Below are positions 8,708 to 17,183 of a stretch of DNA of 64,000 nt, in pieces; position 1 is the first letter of the stretch, and each line of letters opens with the position of its first letter. Origin of the DNA: Sphingopyxis sp. FD7 (lineage in GTDB: Bacteria; Pseudomonadota; Alphaproteobacteria; Sphingomonadales; Sphingomonadaceae). A program made the translations under genes and the position numbers. The stretch lies in contig NZ_AP017898.1 in NCBI RefSeq assembly GCF_003609835.1, positions 3,410,001 to 3,474,000 on the forward strand, read 5' to 3'. Under the pieces are notes generated by a model. That model saw nothing but the letters and a program-made list of their open reading frames with translations. It did no database searches and was not told where the DNA came from.

Positions 8708-9148
8708 TGCCCAAACCACAGACGATCAGCGGCTATGAGGATATGGTCACCGATGCGTGCGAACGCGTTCTGGTCACCCTTCTGCGCGGGCTTGGGCCAT
8801 GGAAGGACTCGGTCTTTCTCGTCGGGGGTCTCGCCCCGCGCTATCTCGTGACCGCAAGGCCGCCGAAGGTCCCCAAACATGCAGGCACGGGCGACGTCGA
8901 CATCGTCGTCGATGTCGGAATCCTCACGACGACCGAAGCTTACAGCACGCTCGAAGAAAATCTGAAGGCGATGAACTTCGAGCGCGCCGAGAATGACAAG
9001 GGCGCGAAGCAATCCTGGCGGTGGCGCGCCGAGATCGAGGACGGCACGACGATGATCCTCGAATTTCTGGCGGACTCGCCAGAACTCGGAGGCGGCAAGG
9101 TCAAGGAACTGCCATCGGACGGCAACGTCTCGGCGCTGAATATCCCCT
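8707..9148 (+). pseudogene. AbiEii-like nucleotidyltransferase, 5' part interrupted by IS21
   Basis: First 147 codons of a nucleotidyltransferase. VFLVGGLAPRYL and GDVDIVVDV give the GG...DxD signature of the AbiEii/MNT superfamily. Reading continues 56 nt into the IS21 end before stopping at 9204. Removing 9149-11454 and one copy of the CCCCT duplication joins it in frame to 11460-11926 (...ALNIP-YAS-MVFDHHG...), giving 302 residues, a usual AbiEii-type size. The toxin half of the pair is therefore inactivated while its putative antitoxin gene is intact. Confidence 0.9.
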
Positions 9149-9200
9149 TGTCGATACCGGATGTATTCTCCCCAGAAGTGCCGAATGAAAATTCCCCAGT
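9149..9200 (+). repeat. IS21 left terminal repeat region
   Basis: TGT end, then CCCCAGAAGTGCCG (about 9170-9183) and AAAATTCCCCAGTTTG (about 9187-9203). Both blocks reappear inverted at the right end. Confidence 0.85.
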
Positions 9201-9211
9201 TTGAGGTGAGC

Positions 9212-9249
9212 GCCAATTCGCTCCGGGGCTAGCCCCGGAGCGAATTGGC
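9212..9249. repeat. perfect 38-bp palindrome in the IS21 leader
   Basis: GCCAATTCGCTCCGGGGCT followed directly by its exact reverse complement, centred between 9230 and 9231. It sits between the IS end and istA. As RNA it would form a 19-bp hairpin with no loop beyond the turn, which could block transcription entering from outside. That role is inference. Confidence 0.9.
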
Positions 9250-9304
9250 AACGACCCGCACGGATCCCTCCTATGCTTGCCCGGATTGGCGGGAGGCGTG
9301 GCAG

Positions 9305-10546
9305 GTGATCAGACTTGAGGAAATTGTCATGATCCATGACTTGAAGCGGCAGGGGCTGTCGGTGTCGGCGATTGCGCGGCAGACGGGCCTTGATCGAAAG
9401 ACGGTACGCAAACACCTGGCCGGCGGCGTGAAGGCGCCGGTGTACAAGCCCCGGCCACCCCGTCCGCGGGAGCTGGAACCCTACGAACCATATCTTCGCG
9501 ATCGCATCGCGTTATATCCTGGGTTGTCTGGCAAGCGTCTCTTCCGCGAAATCGCTGCGATGGGGTTCAAGGGCGGCTACACGACCGTCACGGACTTCCT
9601 GCGCCAGATGCGGCCGCGGCGAGTGGTCCCGTTTGAGCGGCGCTTCGAAACACCCGCGGGACGGCAGGCCCAGGTGGACTTCGCCCAGTTCAAGGTGGCG
9701 TTCAGCGATGAGCCGGGCGTGACCCGGATCTTCTGGCTGTTCTCGATGGTGTTGGGTCATAGCCGCTGGCTGTGGGGTCGGTTCTGTCCGACCCAGGATC
9801 TGCAGACGGTGATGCGCTGCCACATCGACGCCTTCGATGCGATGGGCGGTGCCCCGTCCGAGGTGCTTTACGACCGCATGAAAACCGCTGTGATCGATGA
9901 GGATGCCGAGGGTATTGTGATCTACAATCGGTCGCTGGTGGCCTTGCTGGATCATTACGGCGCTTTGCCGCGTGCATGCAGGCCCTATCGGGCGAAAACC
10001 AAGGGCAAGATCGAACGGCCCTACCGCTACATCCGTCAGGACTTCTTCCTTGGACGCACCTTCTGCAACGCTGATGACCTGAACAGGCAGTTCCGCGAAT
10101 GGCTGGACACGGTCGCGAATGTTCGGTTGCATGCCACGACCCGGCGGATCGTCAGCGAGCACTTTGCCGAGGAGCAACCGGTCCTGACGGCCTTGCCTGC
10201 GGCCCCATACAATGCGGTGCTCACGATCGAGCGGCGAGTCAGCCATGAAGGCATGGTATCGGTTGGCGGCAATCTCTACTCGGTGCCCGACGCTACGCGC
10301 AAACGGGTCGTGGAGGTGCAGAATCATCCCCGTGAGATCAGGATCTTCGAGGATCGCAAGCTGATCGCGGTGCATCCCGTTCTCGATGGACGCAATCAGC
10401 GCCGGGTTGATCCTTCCCACCGGCGGCTCGCTCCGCCTCGCGCGGCAACAGTGCCGCCGCCTGCAGGGCTTGAGATTACCAGGCGCTCGCTGGGCTTCTA
10501 CGAGGCGGTAGGACGGCGACTGGCCGGCAGCGAGGTACGGCCATGA
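9305..10546 (+). CDS. istA: IS21-family transposase IstA
   Basis: 413 residues from the GTG at 9305 (VIRLEEIVMIHDLKRQG); the ATG at 9329 is an alternative. The N-terminal helix-turn-helix (LSVSAIARQTGLDRKTVRKHL) is typical of IstA. A DDE integrase core follows, with Asp in GRQAQVDFAQFK, Asp/Met in EVLYDRMKTAV and Glu in KTKGKIERPYRYIR. The C-terminus has the VSVGGNLYSVP beta segment of the family. It catalyses strand transfer together with IstB. ATGA overlap with istB implies coupled translation. Confidence 0.95.
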   Translation: MIRLEEIVMIHDLKRQGLSVSAIARQTGLDRKTVRKHLAGGVKAPVYKPRPPRPRELEPYEPYLRDRIALYPGLSGKRLFREIAAMGFKGGYTTVTDFLRQMRPRRVVPFERRFETPAGRQAQVDFAQFKVAFSDEPGVTRIFWLFSMVLGHSRWLWGRFCPTQDLQTVMRCHIDAFDAMGGAPSEVLYDRMKTAVIDEDAEGIVIYNRSLVALLDHYGALPRACRPYRAKTKGKIERPYRYIRQDFFLGRTFCNADDLNRQFREWLDTVANVRLHATTRRIVSEHFAEEQPVLTALPAAPYNAVLTIERRVSHEGMVSVGGNLYSVPDATRKRVVEVQNHPREIRIFEDRKLIAVHPVLDGRNQRRVDPSHRRLAPPRAATVPPPAGLEITRRSLGFYEAVGRRLAGSEVRP

Positions 10547-11388
10547 CGGAGATCATCGACCGCATCCGCACGAGCCTGGTTGGCCTGAGAATGCCCCGCG
10601 CGCTCGAGGTACTTGATCATACCATGCGGTGTCTGGAGCGCGGCGAAATGACCGCGCTTGAAGCCATCGATGTCTTGCTCTCGCATGAGTATGGCAATCG
10701 GGAAAGCAGGCGCTTCACTGTCGGGCTCAAGACCTCACGGCTCATGCCCATGAAAACCCTCGAAGGCTTCGACTTCTCGTTCCAGCCTTCGCTGGATCGC
10801 GGCCGCATCCTCGCACTGGCGCAGCTCGACTTTATCGAGCGCGGCGAGGTGGTCCATCTGCTGGGACCGCCGGGCACAGGCAAGAGCCATCTGGCGACAG
10901 CCTTGGGCGCAGAGGCTGTTCGCGCTGGCAAGCGTGTTTACCGCGCCAGTCTGGCTGAGGTGATCGACATGCTGGTGCGTGCCGAGCGTGACGGACGGCT
11001 TCCCGAACGGCTCCGGTTCTTCAACCGAAACACCCTCCTTATCGTCGATGAGATCGGCTACCTCCCGGTTACGCCCGGCGGTGCCAACCTCTTCTTCCAG
11101 CTGGTCAACTCCCGTTACGAAAAGGGAGCGATGATCCTCACATCCAACCGCGGCTTTGCTGAATGGGGCGAGGTGTTCGGGGATCCGGTGGTGGCAACGG
11201 CGCTCCTCGATCGCTTGCTGCACCATGCCATCGTGATCCAGATCGAGGGCGCCAGTTACCGCTTGCGCGCGCACTCCGACCTCGTGCCGGAACACACCAG
11301 GGCGATCTCAGCGATCACGCCGCCGCCGCCGCCCAAAAGGCGCGGGCGGCCACCGAAGGAGCGCACGCACGATCACTGGAACGGCTGA
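10543..11388 (+). CDS. istB: IS21-family helper ATPase IstB
   Basis: 281 residues, start codon overlapping the istA stop (ATGA). DnaA-like AAA+ ATPase: Walker A LGPPGTGKSH (~105-114), Walker B LLIVDEIGYL (~168-177), and the arginine-containing segment LDRLLHHAIVI near residue 225. The C-terminus is a Pro-rich basic tail (PPPPKRRGRPPKE). IstB forms an ATP-dependent complex that selects target DNA and activates IstA. Full length. Confidence 0.95.
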   Translation: MTEIIDRIRTSLVGLRMPRALEVLDHTMRCLERGEMTALEAIDVLLSHEYGNRESRRFTVGLKTSRLMPMKTLEGFDFSFQPSLDRGRILALAQLDFIERGEVVHLLGPPGTGKSHLATALGAEAVRAGKRVYRASLAEVIDMLVRAERDGRLPERLRFFNRNTLLIVDEIGYLPVTPGGANLFFQLVNSRYEKGAMILTSNRGFAEWGEVFGDPVVATALLDRLLHHAIVIQIEGASYRLRAHSDLVPEHTRAISAITPPPPPKRRGRPPKERTHDHWNG

Positions 11389-11400
11389 TCACCGAAACCC

Positions 11401-11454
11401 AAACTGGGGAATTTTAACCCGGCACTTCTGGGGAATTATTAGTCAGCGTTGACA
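11401..11454 (-). repeat. IS21 right terminal repeat region
   Basis: Read on the minus strand: TGTCAACGCTGACTAATAAT, then CCCCAGAAGTGCCG and AAAATTCCCCAGTTTG, matching the left end in order and spacing (21 nt from TGT to CCCCAG at both ends). Confidence 0.85.
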
Positions 11455-11459
11455 CCCCT

Positions 11460-11926
11460 ACGCCTCCATGGTGTTCGACCATCACGGGACCGTCGAAATC
11501 ACGGCGGACCTGCTGAACGGCAAAGGCCGCGCCACCGAGGTCGTCCGCTACGCCGATATCGTCACCTTCACCTGCCTCAAGGCCTTTGCTTTCGACCAGA
11601 GGTTCGAGCGGAAGGATGCGCACGACCTGATCTACTGCATCGAAAATCTGGAAGGTGGCGTCGGTGCGGCGCAGTCCGCCTTCGCGGCAGCACTGACCGG
11701 CCCGCATGCCAACGCCATACGCGAGGCGCTTACCCGCTTGGCGGTTCGCTTTCGCGATCCCAATCCCGACGAGAGCTATTTGCGCGACGGACCAGTCGCG
11801 GTCGCTAGCTTCGAAGACGACGAAGCCGATGTCTCGGCCGACCCCGATCTGCTGAACGCCCGGATCTTGCGGCAGCGGCACGCCGCGGAGGTGATGGCTG
11901 ACTTCCTGGCCCCATTCGAAATTTGA
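11460..11926 (+). pseudogene. AbiEii-like nucleotidyltransferase, 3' part cut off by IS21
   Basis: 155 codons completing the gene begun at 8707. VFDHHGTVEITADLL, then VVRYADIVTFTCLKAFAF and ERKDAHDLIYCIE are typical of the C-terminal half of AbiEii-type nucleotidyltransferases (the KxxD segment). It has no start or ribosome site of its own. The ATG at 11468 is an internal Met. Confidence 0.88.
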
Positions 11927-12030
11927 TGCCGGGATGCCGTAGCTCTAGTCTGGTTCTGGTCGTTCTGACGTGACCCCCTGATTTTCCTCCAACAGTGATT
12001 AGAGTCCGGTCTTGAAGGAAGGACGGACAG

Positions 12031-12297
12031 ATGAAGCGTTTGAGGTTTTCGGAAGAGCAGATCATCGGGGTGTTGAAGGAAGCGGAGGCGGGCGCGAAGA
12101 CCGGCGAGCTGGCGCGGCGACACGGGGTGTCGGAAGCAACGATCTACAACTGGAAGGCCAAGTATGGCGGCCTTGAGGTGTCGGAGGCGAAGCGGCTACG
12201 CTCGCTCGAGGACGAGAACGCGAAGCTGAAGCGGTTGCTTGCGGACTCGATGCTGGACAATGCGGCGCTGAAGGATCTTCTCACAAAAAAATGGTGA
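12031..12297 (+). CDS. IS3-family transposase OrfA
   Basis: 88 residues, ribosome site GGAAGGACGGACAG before the ATG. Helix-turn-helix ([20 protein letters not shown]) followed by a leucine-zipper-like coiled coil ([16 protein letters not shown]) is the standard OrfA layout: DNA binding and dimerisation. It ends KDLLTKKW across an A7 run, where -1 slippage would give the OrfAB fusion transposase. Confidence 0.93.
   Translation: MKRLRFSEEQIIGVLKEAEAGAKTGELARRHGVSEATIYNWKAKYGGLEVSEAKRLRSLEDENAKLKRLLADSMLDNAALKDLLTKKW
12285..12291 (+). other. A7 slippery site for -1 frameshifting
   Basis: Seven adenines at the orfA/orfB overlap, 3 nt before the orfA stop (TGA 12295-12297). orfB lies in the -1 frame. 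This is the usual IS3-family signal for making OrfAB. Confidence 0.75.
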
Positions 12298-13202
12298 CGC
12301 CCGCCGTTCAGCGGGAAGCGGTCGCCCATCTCCAGGCTTGCCATGGGATGAGCGAGCGGCGGGCGTGCCGTGTCACAGGCGCCGATCGGAAGAGCATGCG
12401 CTACCGGTCGCAGCGTGGCGACGATGCCGAGGTTCGGGAGAAGCTGCGCGAGTTGGCGCAGCAGCGTCGCCGGTTCGGTTATCGGCGCCTGCATATCCTG
12501 CTGCGCCGGGAGGGCGTGATGATCAACAGGAAGAAGACCCAGCGCCTGTATCGAGAGGAGGGGCTGATGGTCCGACGAAGACGCAACCGGCGCCGGGCGA
12601 TCGGTGCGCGGGCGCCCGCACCGGTGCTCGCGCTGCCGAACCAGCGGTGGAGCCTCGACTTTGTGCATGATCAGATGGCGTCAGGTCGGCGGTTCCGGGT
12701 GCTCAACATCGTGGACGATGTCACGCGGGAGTGCCTGCGCGCGGTGCCCGACACGTCGATCTCCGGGCGCCGGGTCGTGCGCGAGCTCAGCGATCTGATC
12801 GAGGAGCGCGGCAGACCGGGGATGATCGTCAGCGACAATGGGACCGAGCTGACATCGAACGCGGTGCTCGCATGGTGCGGTGAGGTCGGGGTCGAGTGGC
12901 ATTATATCGCGCCGGGCAAGCCGATGCAGAACGGCTATGTCGAGAGCTTCAATGGCCGGATGCGCGATGAGCTTCTGAACGAGACGCTGTTCCTCGACCT
13001 CGATCATGCCCGCACAGTGATCGCGGCCTGGGCCGAAGATTACAACCAGGCGCGGCCACACTCGGCCCTTGGATATGAGACACCGGCGGCGTTCGCCGCC
13101 GAACTGCATAAGCAATGGCCTGTGCAGCTACGCCCTTCGGGCTCCGCTGCACAGGCCATTGCTTACACTGCGCTCATGCGCAACAAAGCTGCTGGGCTCT
13201 AA
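12291..13202 (+). CDS. IS3-family transposase OrfB (DDE catalytic part)
   Basis: 303 residues. HTH_21-type region near the N-terminus ([16 protein letters not shown]), then an rve integrase core: Asp in [11 protein letters not shown], Asp in [10 protein letters not shown], Glu in [18 protein letters not shown]. Ends with [13 protein letters not shown], usual for IS3 OrfB, then an extension coded by a 20-bp inverted repeat. Complete. Confidence 0.93.
   Translation: MVTPAVQREAVAHLQACHGMSERRACRVTGADRKSMRYRSQRGDDAEVREKLRELAQQRRRFGYRRLHILLRREGVMINRKKTQRLYREEGLMVRRRRNRRRAIGARAPAPVLALPNQRWSLDFVHDQMASGRRFRVLNIVDDVTRECLRAVPDTSISGRRVVRELSDLIEERGRPGMIVSDNGTELTSNAVLAWCGEVGVEWHYIAPGKPMQNGYVESFNGRMRDELLNETLFLDLDHARTVIAAWAEDYNQARPHSALGYETPAAFAAELHKQWPVQLRPSGSAAQAIAYTALMRNKAAGL
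13109..13165. repeat. 20-bp perfect inverted repeat inside the 3' end of orfB
   Basis: TAAGCAATGGCCTGTGCAGC at 13109-13128 and its exact complement at 13146-13165, loop 17 nt. It lies within the last codons of orfB. A similar hairpin sits in the same place in the second IS3 element (57073-57135). Confidence 0.9.
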
Positions 13203-13234
13203 TCCCCGCTGGTGGAAACCAGGGGGTCACGTCA

Positions 13235-13636
13235 CGTGCCCGACACCGCTTGGCTGGCGGCCAGCGCCATCAGCGCGGTGATAGAGAAGAGCGCGATGAC
13301 GGGCTTATAGGTAAGCGCCTTAGGATCGCGGACTTTCAGACCGAGATGGCGCCTCAGATCGTCAAGACCGCCGATCCGCTCGCCTTCGATGAAGGTCTGC
13401 GGCGTCGTCGCGACGCCATGTTTCGCCTTGAATGCGTCGGTTTCCTCGCGGGTCGTCAGCCAGACATCCTCGACGTCATAGCCGCGGCTGCGCAACAGAT
13501 GCAGCGCCTTCAGGCCATAGGGGCAGATATGCTGCTCCATCACCATGCGATAGATGGTCGCCCGCGGCTTGCCCGAAACCGCCGCACCAGTGTGCGCTGG
13601 CGCGCTTTCGTTCGCGCGCTGAACCTGCATATTCAT
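13235..13636 (-). pseudogene. glutaredoxin - MauE-like membrane fusion protein, truncated by IS3
   Basis: Start at the ATG at 13636 (MNMQVQRANES) with AGAAAGGCG upstream; a GTG at 13690 would lie in the operator. Residues ~38-105 are a glutaredoxin domain with the altered active site HICPYGLKAL (CPYG, one Cys) and the cis-Pro loop GVATTPQTF. Residue ~112 on begins a hydrophobic helix (KPVIALFSITALMALAAS). Sphingomonads often carry glutaredoxin fused to a MauE/DoxX-like four-helix domain for redox handling in the membrane. Here the coding sequence runs into the IS end after the first helix and stops at a TGA supplied by the IS (13232-13234), so most of the membrane domain is lost. Confidence 0.78.
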
Positions 13637-13672
13637 CGATTCGCCTTTCTTGATTCCCGATCGCTTCCCGCT

Positions 13673-13703
13673 ATATAGGCTCCGTACCATAGTACGGAGT
13701 CAA
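13673..13703 (-). promoter_or_regulatory. MerR-type promoter with 19-bp spacer and operator dyad
   Basis: Minus-strand -35 TTGACT (13703-13698) and -10 CTATAT (13678-13673), separated by 19 bp. The spacer holds the dyad CTCCGTAC-CATA-GTACGGAG (plus-strand coordinates 13680-13699). An over-long spacer with a central dyad is the mark of promoters that MerR-family activators untwist. It faces the glutaredoxin-MauE gene, with merR divergent. Confidence 0.88.
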
Positions 13704-13716
13704 GGCCTTGCGTGAC

Positions 13717-14115
13717 ATGACCATCGGCCAGCTTGCCCGGCAGGGCGGCGTCAATGTCGAGACGATCCGCTATTACCAACGCCGCGGCCTGTTGCCCGTT
13801 CCGCCTCAGTCGGCCAGCGCCCCGTCGGAAGGCCGAGTCCGGCGTTACGACGAGGCGGTTCTGCGCCGTCTGCGCTTCATCAAATCGGCACAGGCAGCGG
13901 GATTTACGCTCACCGAGATCGCCGAACTGCTCGAACTCGACGCGTCGAGCGATCGCGCGCGAGCGCGCGAACTGGCCGACGCGCGCATCGCGGCGATCGA
14001 AAAGACGATCGCCGAACTCGATGTGGCGCGGCGCGCGCTCATGGGCCTGTCGCGCCAATGCGCTGCCGCCGACACGCTCCACTGCCCGATCATAGCGGCG
14101 TTCGAGCAGATCTAG
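13717..14115 (+). CDS. MerR family transcriptional regulator
   Basis: 132 residues from the ATG at 13717 (MTIGQLARQGGVNVETIRYY); a TTG three codons earlier is too close to AAGG. N-terminal winged helix (~1-70) with YYQRRGLLPVP and RRYDEAVLRRLRFI, a long dimerisation helix, then a Cys pair near the C-terminus (RQCAAADTLHCP). It resembles mercury-type MerR, but the first of the three Hg-binding Cys (position ~82 in Tn501 MerR) is missing: the stretch reads LELDASSDRAR. It may sense another metal or a redox signal. It binds the divergent 19-bp-spacer promoter. Confidence 0.9.
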   Translation: MTIGQLARQGGVNVETIRYYQRRGLLPVPPQSASAPSEGRVRRYDEAVLRRLRFIKSAQAAGFTLTEIAELLELDASSDRARARELADARIAAIEKTIAELDVARRALMGLSRQCAAADTLHCPIIAAFEQI

Positions 14116-14761
14116 CCCGACTGGTCTTGGGGGCGGATGGTGCTGACGGCCCGTCTCACCTCCCTCAAACTGGTGTCAATCGGTCGCAAATGGTTCCAGC
14201 ATCCCGGCTACAAGCGATGGGATGGTAACTCCGGCTGCGACATCGAGCTGAAGGCTAGCGCGGATCGCAGCCGCAGTGTCTCGCCGCTGCCGCGTCCGGA
14301 GTTGCGACGGCCGTCCGAAGTGCCTGGGTCAGGCGCCATCGAATCTCCGCGGCTAGGACCGGCATCAGAGCGAACAAATAGGCTTCCACGGGGAAGACCT
14401 GACCATAGGGTCAAGCGAGCGATTGCGTCACGTGCACGGCGCCGACCAAGGCTCCGACGAGGGGCAGAAGCGAAAAGCGCCGCTTCTGGATGAAGGTAGG
14501 AGCCTTTGGGCGTTCCGGATCAACTTCATCCTGGCGATCTGAACAAATCGGGGAGCCCAATTCCGATGGTTTTACGTCGCCCGAACCATTTTTGAGGGAT
14601 GAGTCGTTCTGGTGCGTAATCAATGTCAGTAGGGGATGTTGGGTGCTTGAACCCGGAAGCCGTAAGCAGCGGTTTCCGGGCATGCATGTTTTTGTCCTCG
14701 ACTTCCCCGAAACTCATTTGGGCTGCGCGAAAGGGCAGTTCTTCGAAACAGGGGAAGCATA
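14116..14761. other. 646-bp stretch without a convincing gene
   Basis: Short open frames exist on both strands, but none has a ribosome site or known motif. On the minus strand around 14480-14280 two hydrophobic pieces (FSLLPLVGALVGAVHVTQSLA, then after a stop PYGQVFPVEAYLFALMPVL) look like remains of a membrane protein. The last ~130 bp lead into the TonB receptor, whose start is preceded by CAGGGGAAGCATA. Confidence 0.35.
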
Positions 14762-16876
14762 ATGAACAAATTATACTGTTATTCGTCGACGAAGCGCGCA
14801 ATGCAGCGAAGCTCGATGGCGGCGATTGCGGTGGCGGTCGCGTTTCCCGCGCAGGCTCAGGAAGCCCAGTCGGACGGCCTCGCCGAGATCATCGTAACGG
14901 CGGAGAAGCGCGAGGAAAATCTGCAGTCCGTTCCCGTCTCGGTGACAGCGATGACCGGCGAGGCGCTTACGGCAACGGGCATATCAAACGTCGAAGACCT
15001 CCAATTTTTTGTGCCGGGCGTGTCGATCACCAACGATTCCATGGCGATCATCAATATTCGTGGAATTGGCACCTCGGCGTTCGGCGTTGCGACCGACCCC
15101 AGCACGACAGTCCATTATGACGGCGTCTACATCTCGCGCCCGACCACAAGCTATCAGGATTTGTTCGACGTCGAACGCATCGAGGTGCTGCGCGGACCGC
15201 AAGGCGTTCTCTTCGGTCGCAACTCCGCCGGCGGCACACTCAACATCATTTCCAAAATGCCTACGGAGGATTTGACTGGCGCGCTGGGACTCACCGTCGG
15301 AAATTACGAGAAGCGCTCGCTGAGCGGCACGATTTCTGGACCGCTTGGAGCGGGCGTCCGAGGCCGCCTCACCTTGCTTGCCAACCAGCGCGACGGCATC
15401 TACCGCGACGTCGTCTCGGGACGGCGATACCAAAACGAAGATAATCTCGCTGGACGACTGACGCTTGCGATTGACGCGAGCGACCGTCTTGAGATCGTGT
15501 TGCGGGCGGATGCCAGCCGTGATCGCGAGACCGGCGCGCGGTCTGTTCGGCCCTTTTATCCGCAAGGCTTCGTCGATGCGGGGGCGACGATCCCGGCCAA
15601 TGACAAAGAGGCCGCACTCGACCGCCTGCCGCGTTACGATGTCGATGCCTGGGGCGTGTCCTCGACCATGAACTGGGACGGCGGCCCGGTCACGCTCCGC
15701 TCGATTACGGCGCTGCGCAAGAGCAAGGTCGTCCAGGCGCTCGACGTTGACTCGACTGACCTCTTCCTCCGCGATATCGAATTTTACGAACGTTCCCGCA
15801 GTTTCACGCAAGAGTTCCAACTTCTCAACAACGATGCGGACAAGCTGCGCTGGATCGTCGGAGCATTCTATCTGAATGAAAAGGGCAACGACGAAATACG
15901 GATCATCGAACCGGGTCGTCGGCTCGCGATCCCGGAAAACAATACGACGAATGCATTCGCGCTCTTCGGACAAGCAAGCTACGAACTCATCGACCGCCTG
16001 CGATTGACCGGAGGGCTTCGATACTCATACGAAAAAAAGGATTTCGGATATCGTGTCCTGCTGAACGGAAATCAGGTCGATGCCGGTCAGCCCAAATCAT
16101 CCTGGACCGCCTGGACTCCGAAAATTGGGATCGATTACGACCTTGCCGATGACGTCATGGCTTATGCGTCGGCAACCCGCGGGTTCAAATCGGGTGGATT
16201 CCAGCTGGGAGACGGGCGGCCTTTCCTCCCGGAGTATGTCTGGAGCTACGAAGTCGGCTTGAAGTCGACGCTCCTCGATCGCCGGCTTCGAGCTAATTTT
16301 TCGGCCTTCTATTATGATTACACCAATCTTCAGGTGGTTGAGTATAACAATGGCGTTGCCAGTACCACCAACGCCGGCAAGGCGACGATCAAGGGCGTTG
16401 AAGCGGAACTGATGGCACGGCCGTTCGATCGCCTGACGCTTACATCCACGATCGCTTATCTCGATGCGCGCTACGATGTCTATTTTGACGACGTCGGCGC
16501 AAGCCTCAAGGGCAAGCGGCTGCCGAACGCGCCGAAGTGGAACATCACTCTCGGCGGAGAATATAAGGCCTCCCTGGGCGGCGGAATGCTGACATTACGG
16601 ACCGATATCTCCTGGCGCGACAGCATCTTTTTCAAGCCCAGCAACAATCCGCTTTTTTCCGGAAACGCCACGACCCTTATAAATGGGCGTGTCGCATGGC
16701 AGCCGGCGAGCGAAGCGTGGGAAATTGCGCTTTATGGCCGAAATCTCACCAACGAGCGCTATGTGAGCTATAGTACGATCGGGACGGACGCGACGGGTGT
16801 CTCGAACCCTACTCTTCCGCTCTACATCTACGGCGAGCCGCGCCAGTACGGATTGCAGCTGCGCTACTTTTTCTGA
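14762..16876 (+). CDS. TonB-dependent receptor (first)
   Basis: 704 residues, ribosome site AGGGGAAG upstream. Signal peptide (to ~33, cleavage after PAQAQ), TonB box region AEIIVTAEKR (~41-50), plug domain with NIRGIG, YDGVYI and VEVLRGPQG-like VERIEVLRGPQGVLFGRNS (~135-155), then a 22-strand barrel ending in RQYGLQLRYFF with a terminal aromatic. It moves a ligand across the outer membrane with TonB energy; these sphingomonad receptors often take up plant or aromatic compounds or siderophores, and the ligand here is unknown. It stands alone, with no partner transporter beside it. Confidence 0.93.
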   Translation: MNKLYCYSSTKRAMQRSSMAAIAVAVAFPAQAQEAQSDGLAEIIVTAEKREENLQSVPVSVTAMTGEALTATGISNVEDLQFFVPGVSITNDSMAIINIRGIGTSAFGVATDPSTTVHYDGVYISRPTTSYQDLFDVERIEVLRGPQGVLFGRNSAGGTLNIISKMPTEDLTGALGLTVGNYEKRSLSGTISGPLGAGVRGRLTLLANQRDGIYRDVVSGRRYQNEDNLAGRLTLAIDASDRLEIVLRADASRDRETGARSVRPFYPQGFVDAGATIPANDKEAALDRLPRYDVDAWGVSSTMNWDGGPVTLRSITALRKSKVVQALDVDSTDLFLRDIEFYERSRSFTQEFQLLNNDADKLRWIVGAFYLNEKGNDEIRIIEPGRRLAIPENNTTNAFALFGQASYELIDRLRLTGGLRYSYEKKDFGYRVLLNGNQVDAGQPKSSWTAWTPKIGIDYDLADDVMAYASATRGFKSGGFQLGDGRPFLPEYVWSYEVGLKSTLLDRRLRANFSAFYYDYTNLQVVEYNNGVASTTNAGKATIKGVEAELMARPFDRLTLTSTIAYLDARYDVYFDDVGASLKGKRLPNAPKWNITLGGEYKASLGGGMLTLRTDISWRDSIFFKPSNNPLFSGNATTLINGRVAWQPASEAWEIALYGRNLTNERYVSYSTIGTDATGVSNPTLPLYIYGEPRQYGLQLRYFF

Positions 16877-17183
16877 GGTTCCTCGTCCTGCGAGGTCCCC
16901 CGGCGACTCCCCTACGGTCGTCGGTCCCCCTGGGCGCTTGCGCCCGGGGGGAATACTCCCTCTGAACGCAGGACATGATATGTCCCTGTTCTCACCGGCG
17001 CCGTTACTTGAACGGCCCTGCTGATGGCACGATGAGCCGGACAGTAAGATGGCACGAACAGATACGGGCTAGTCCCATCCTGAACGTCGGTAGCGCGCGC
17101 GATTTCGATGCCCGGCTTTCCCTGTGACGCCGCGAGGATGCAAAGACCAACTGCTTTCGGAGGCCTACGCGTCGTCGGCTGCC
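16877..17183. other. intergenic stretch with a strong G+C hairpin
   Basis: No gene seen. CCCCCTGGGCGC (16926-16937) pairs with GCGCCCGGGGG (about 16940-16951), which may end transcription from the TonB receptor gene, though no T-run follows. Confidence 0.5.

Larger units (their letters stand above)
9149..11454 (+). mobile_element. IS21-family insertion sequence
   Basis: 2306 bp. It starts TGTCGATACC at 9149 and ends in ACA at 11454. The ends are imperfect inverted repeats sharing CCCCAGAAGTGCCG and AAAATTCCCCAGTTTG, the multiple end repeats usual for IS21. It is flanked by a perfect 5-bp direct repeat, CCCCT (9144-9148 and 11455-11459). It carries istA and istB overlapping by 4 bp. Both genes and both ends look intact, so the element may still be mobile. 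Confidence 0.95.
11966..13234 (+). mobile_element. IS3-family element (first copy), IS407-like group
   Basis: 1269 bp, bounded by inverted ends that begin TGACGTGACCCCCTG. Further in, ATTAGAG is shared by both ends. It carries orfA and orfB overlapping in -1 phase with an A7 slip site. I find no direct repeat in the flanks (GTCGTTC left, CGTGCCC right). The right end supplies the stop codon of a truncated minus-strand gene, so this copy probably marks a deletion or recombination rather than a clean insertion. Confidence 0.9.

Noticed and set aside
14137..14493. 118-residue plus-strand frame upstream of the first TonB receptor
   Set aside because: No ribosome site, no motif, Arg/Pro-rich shadow-like composition.
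14500..14761. Cobalamin riboswitch before the TonB receptor
   Set aside because: Looked for a B12-box-like core and a pseudoknot arm; neither is visible.
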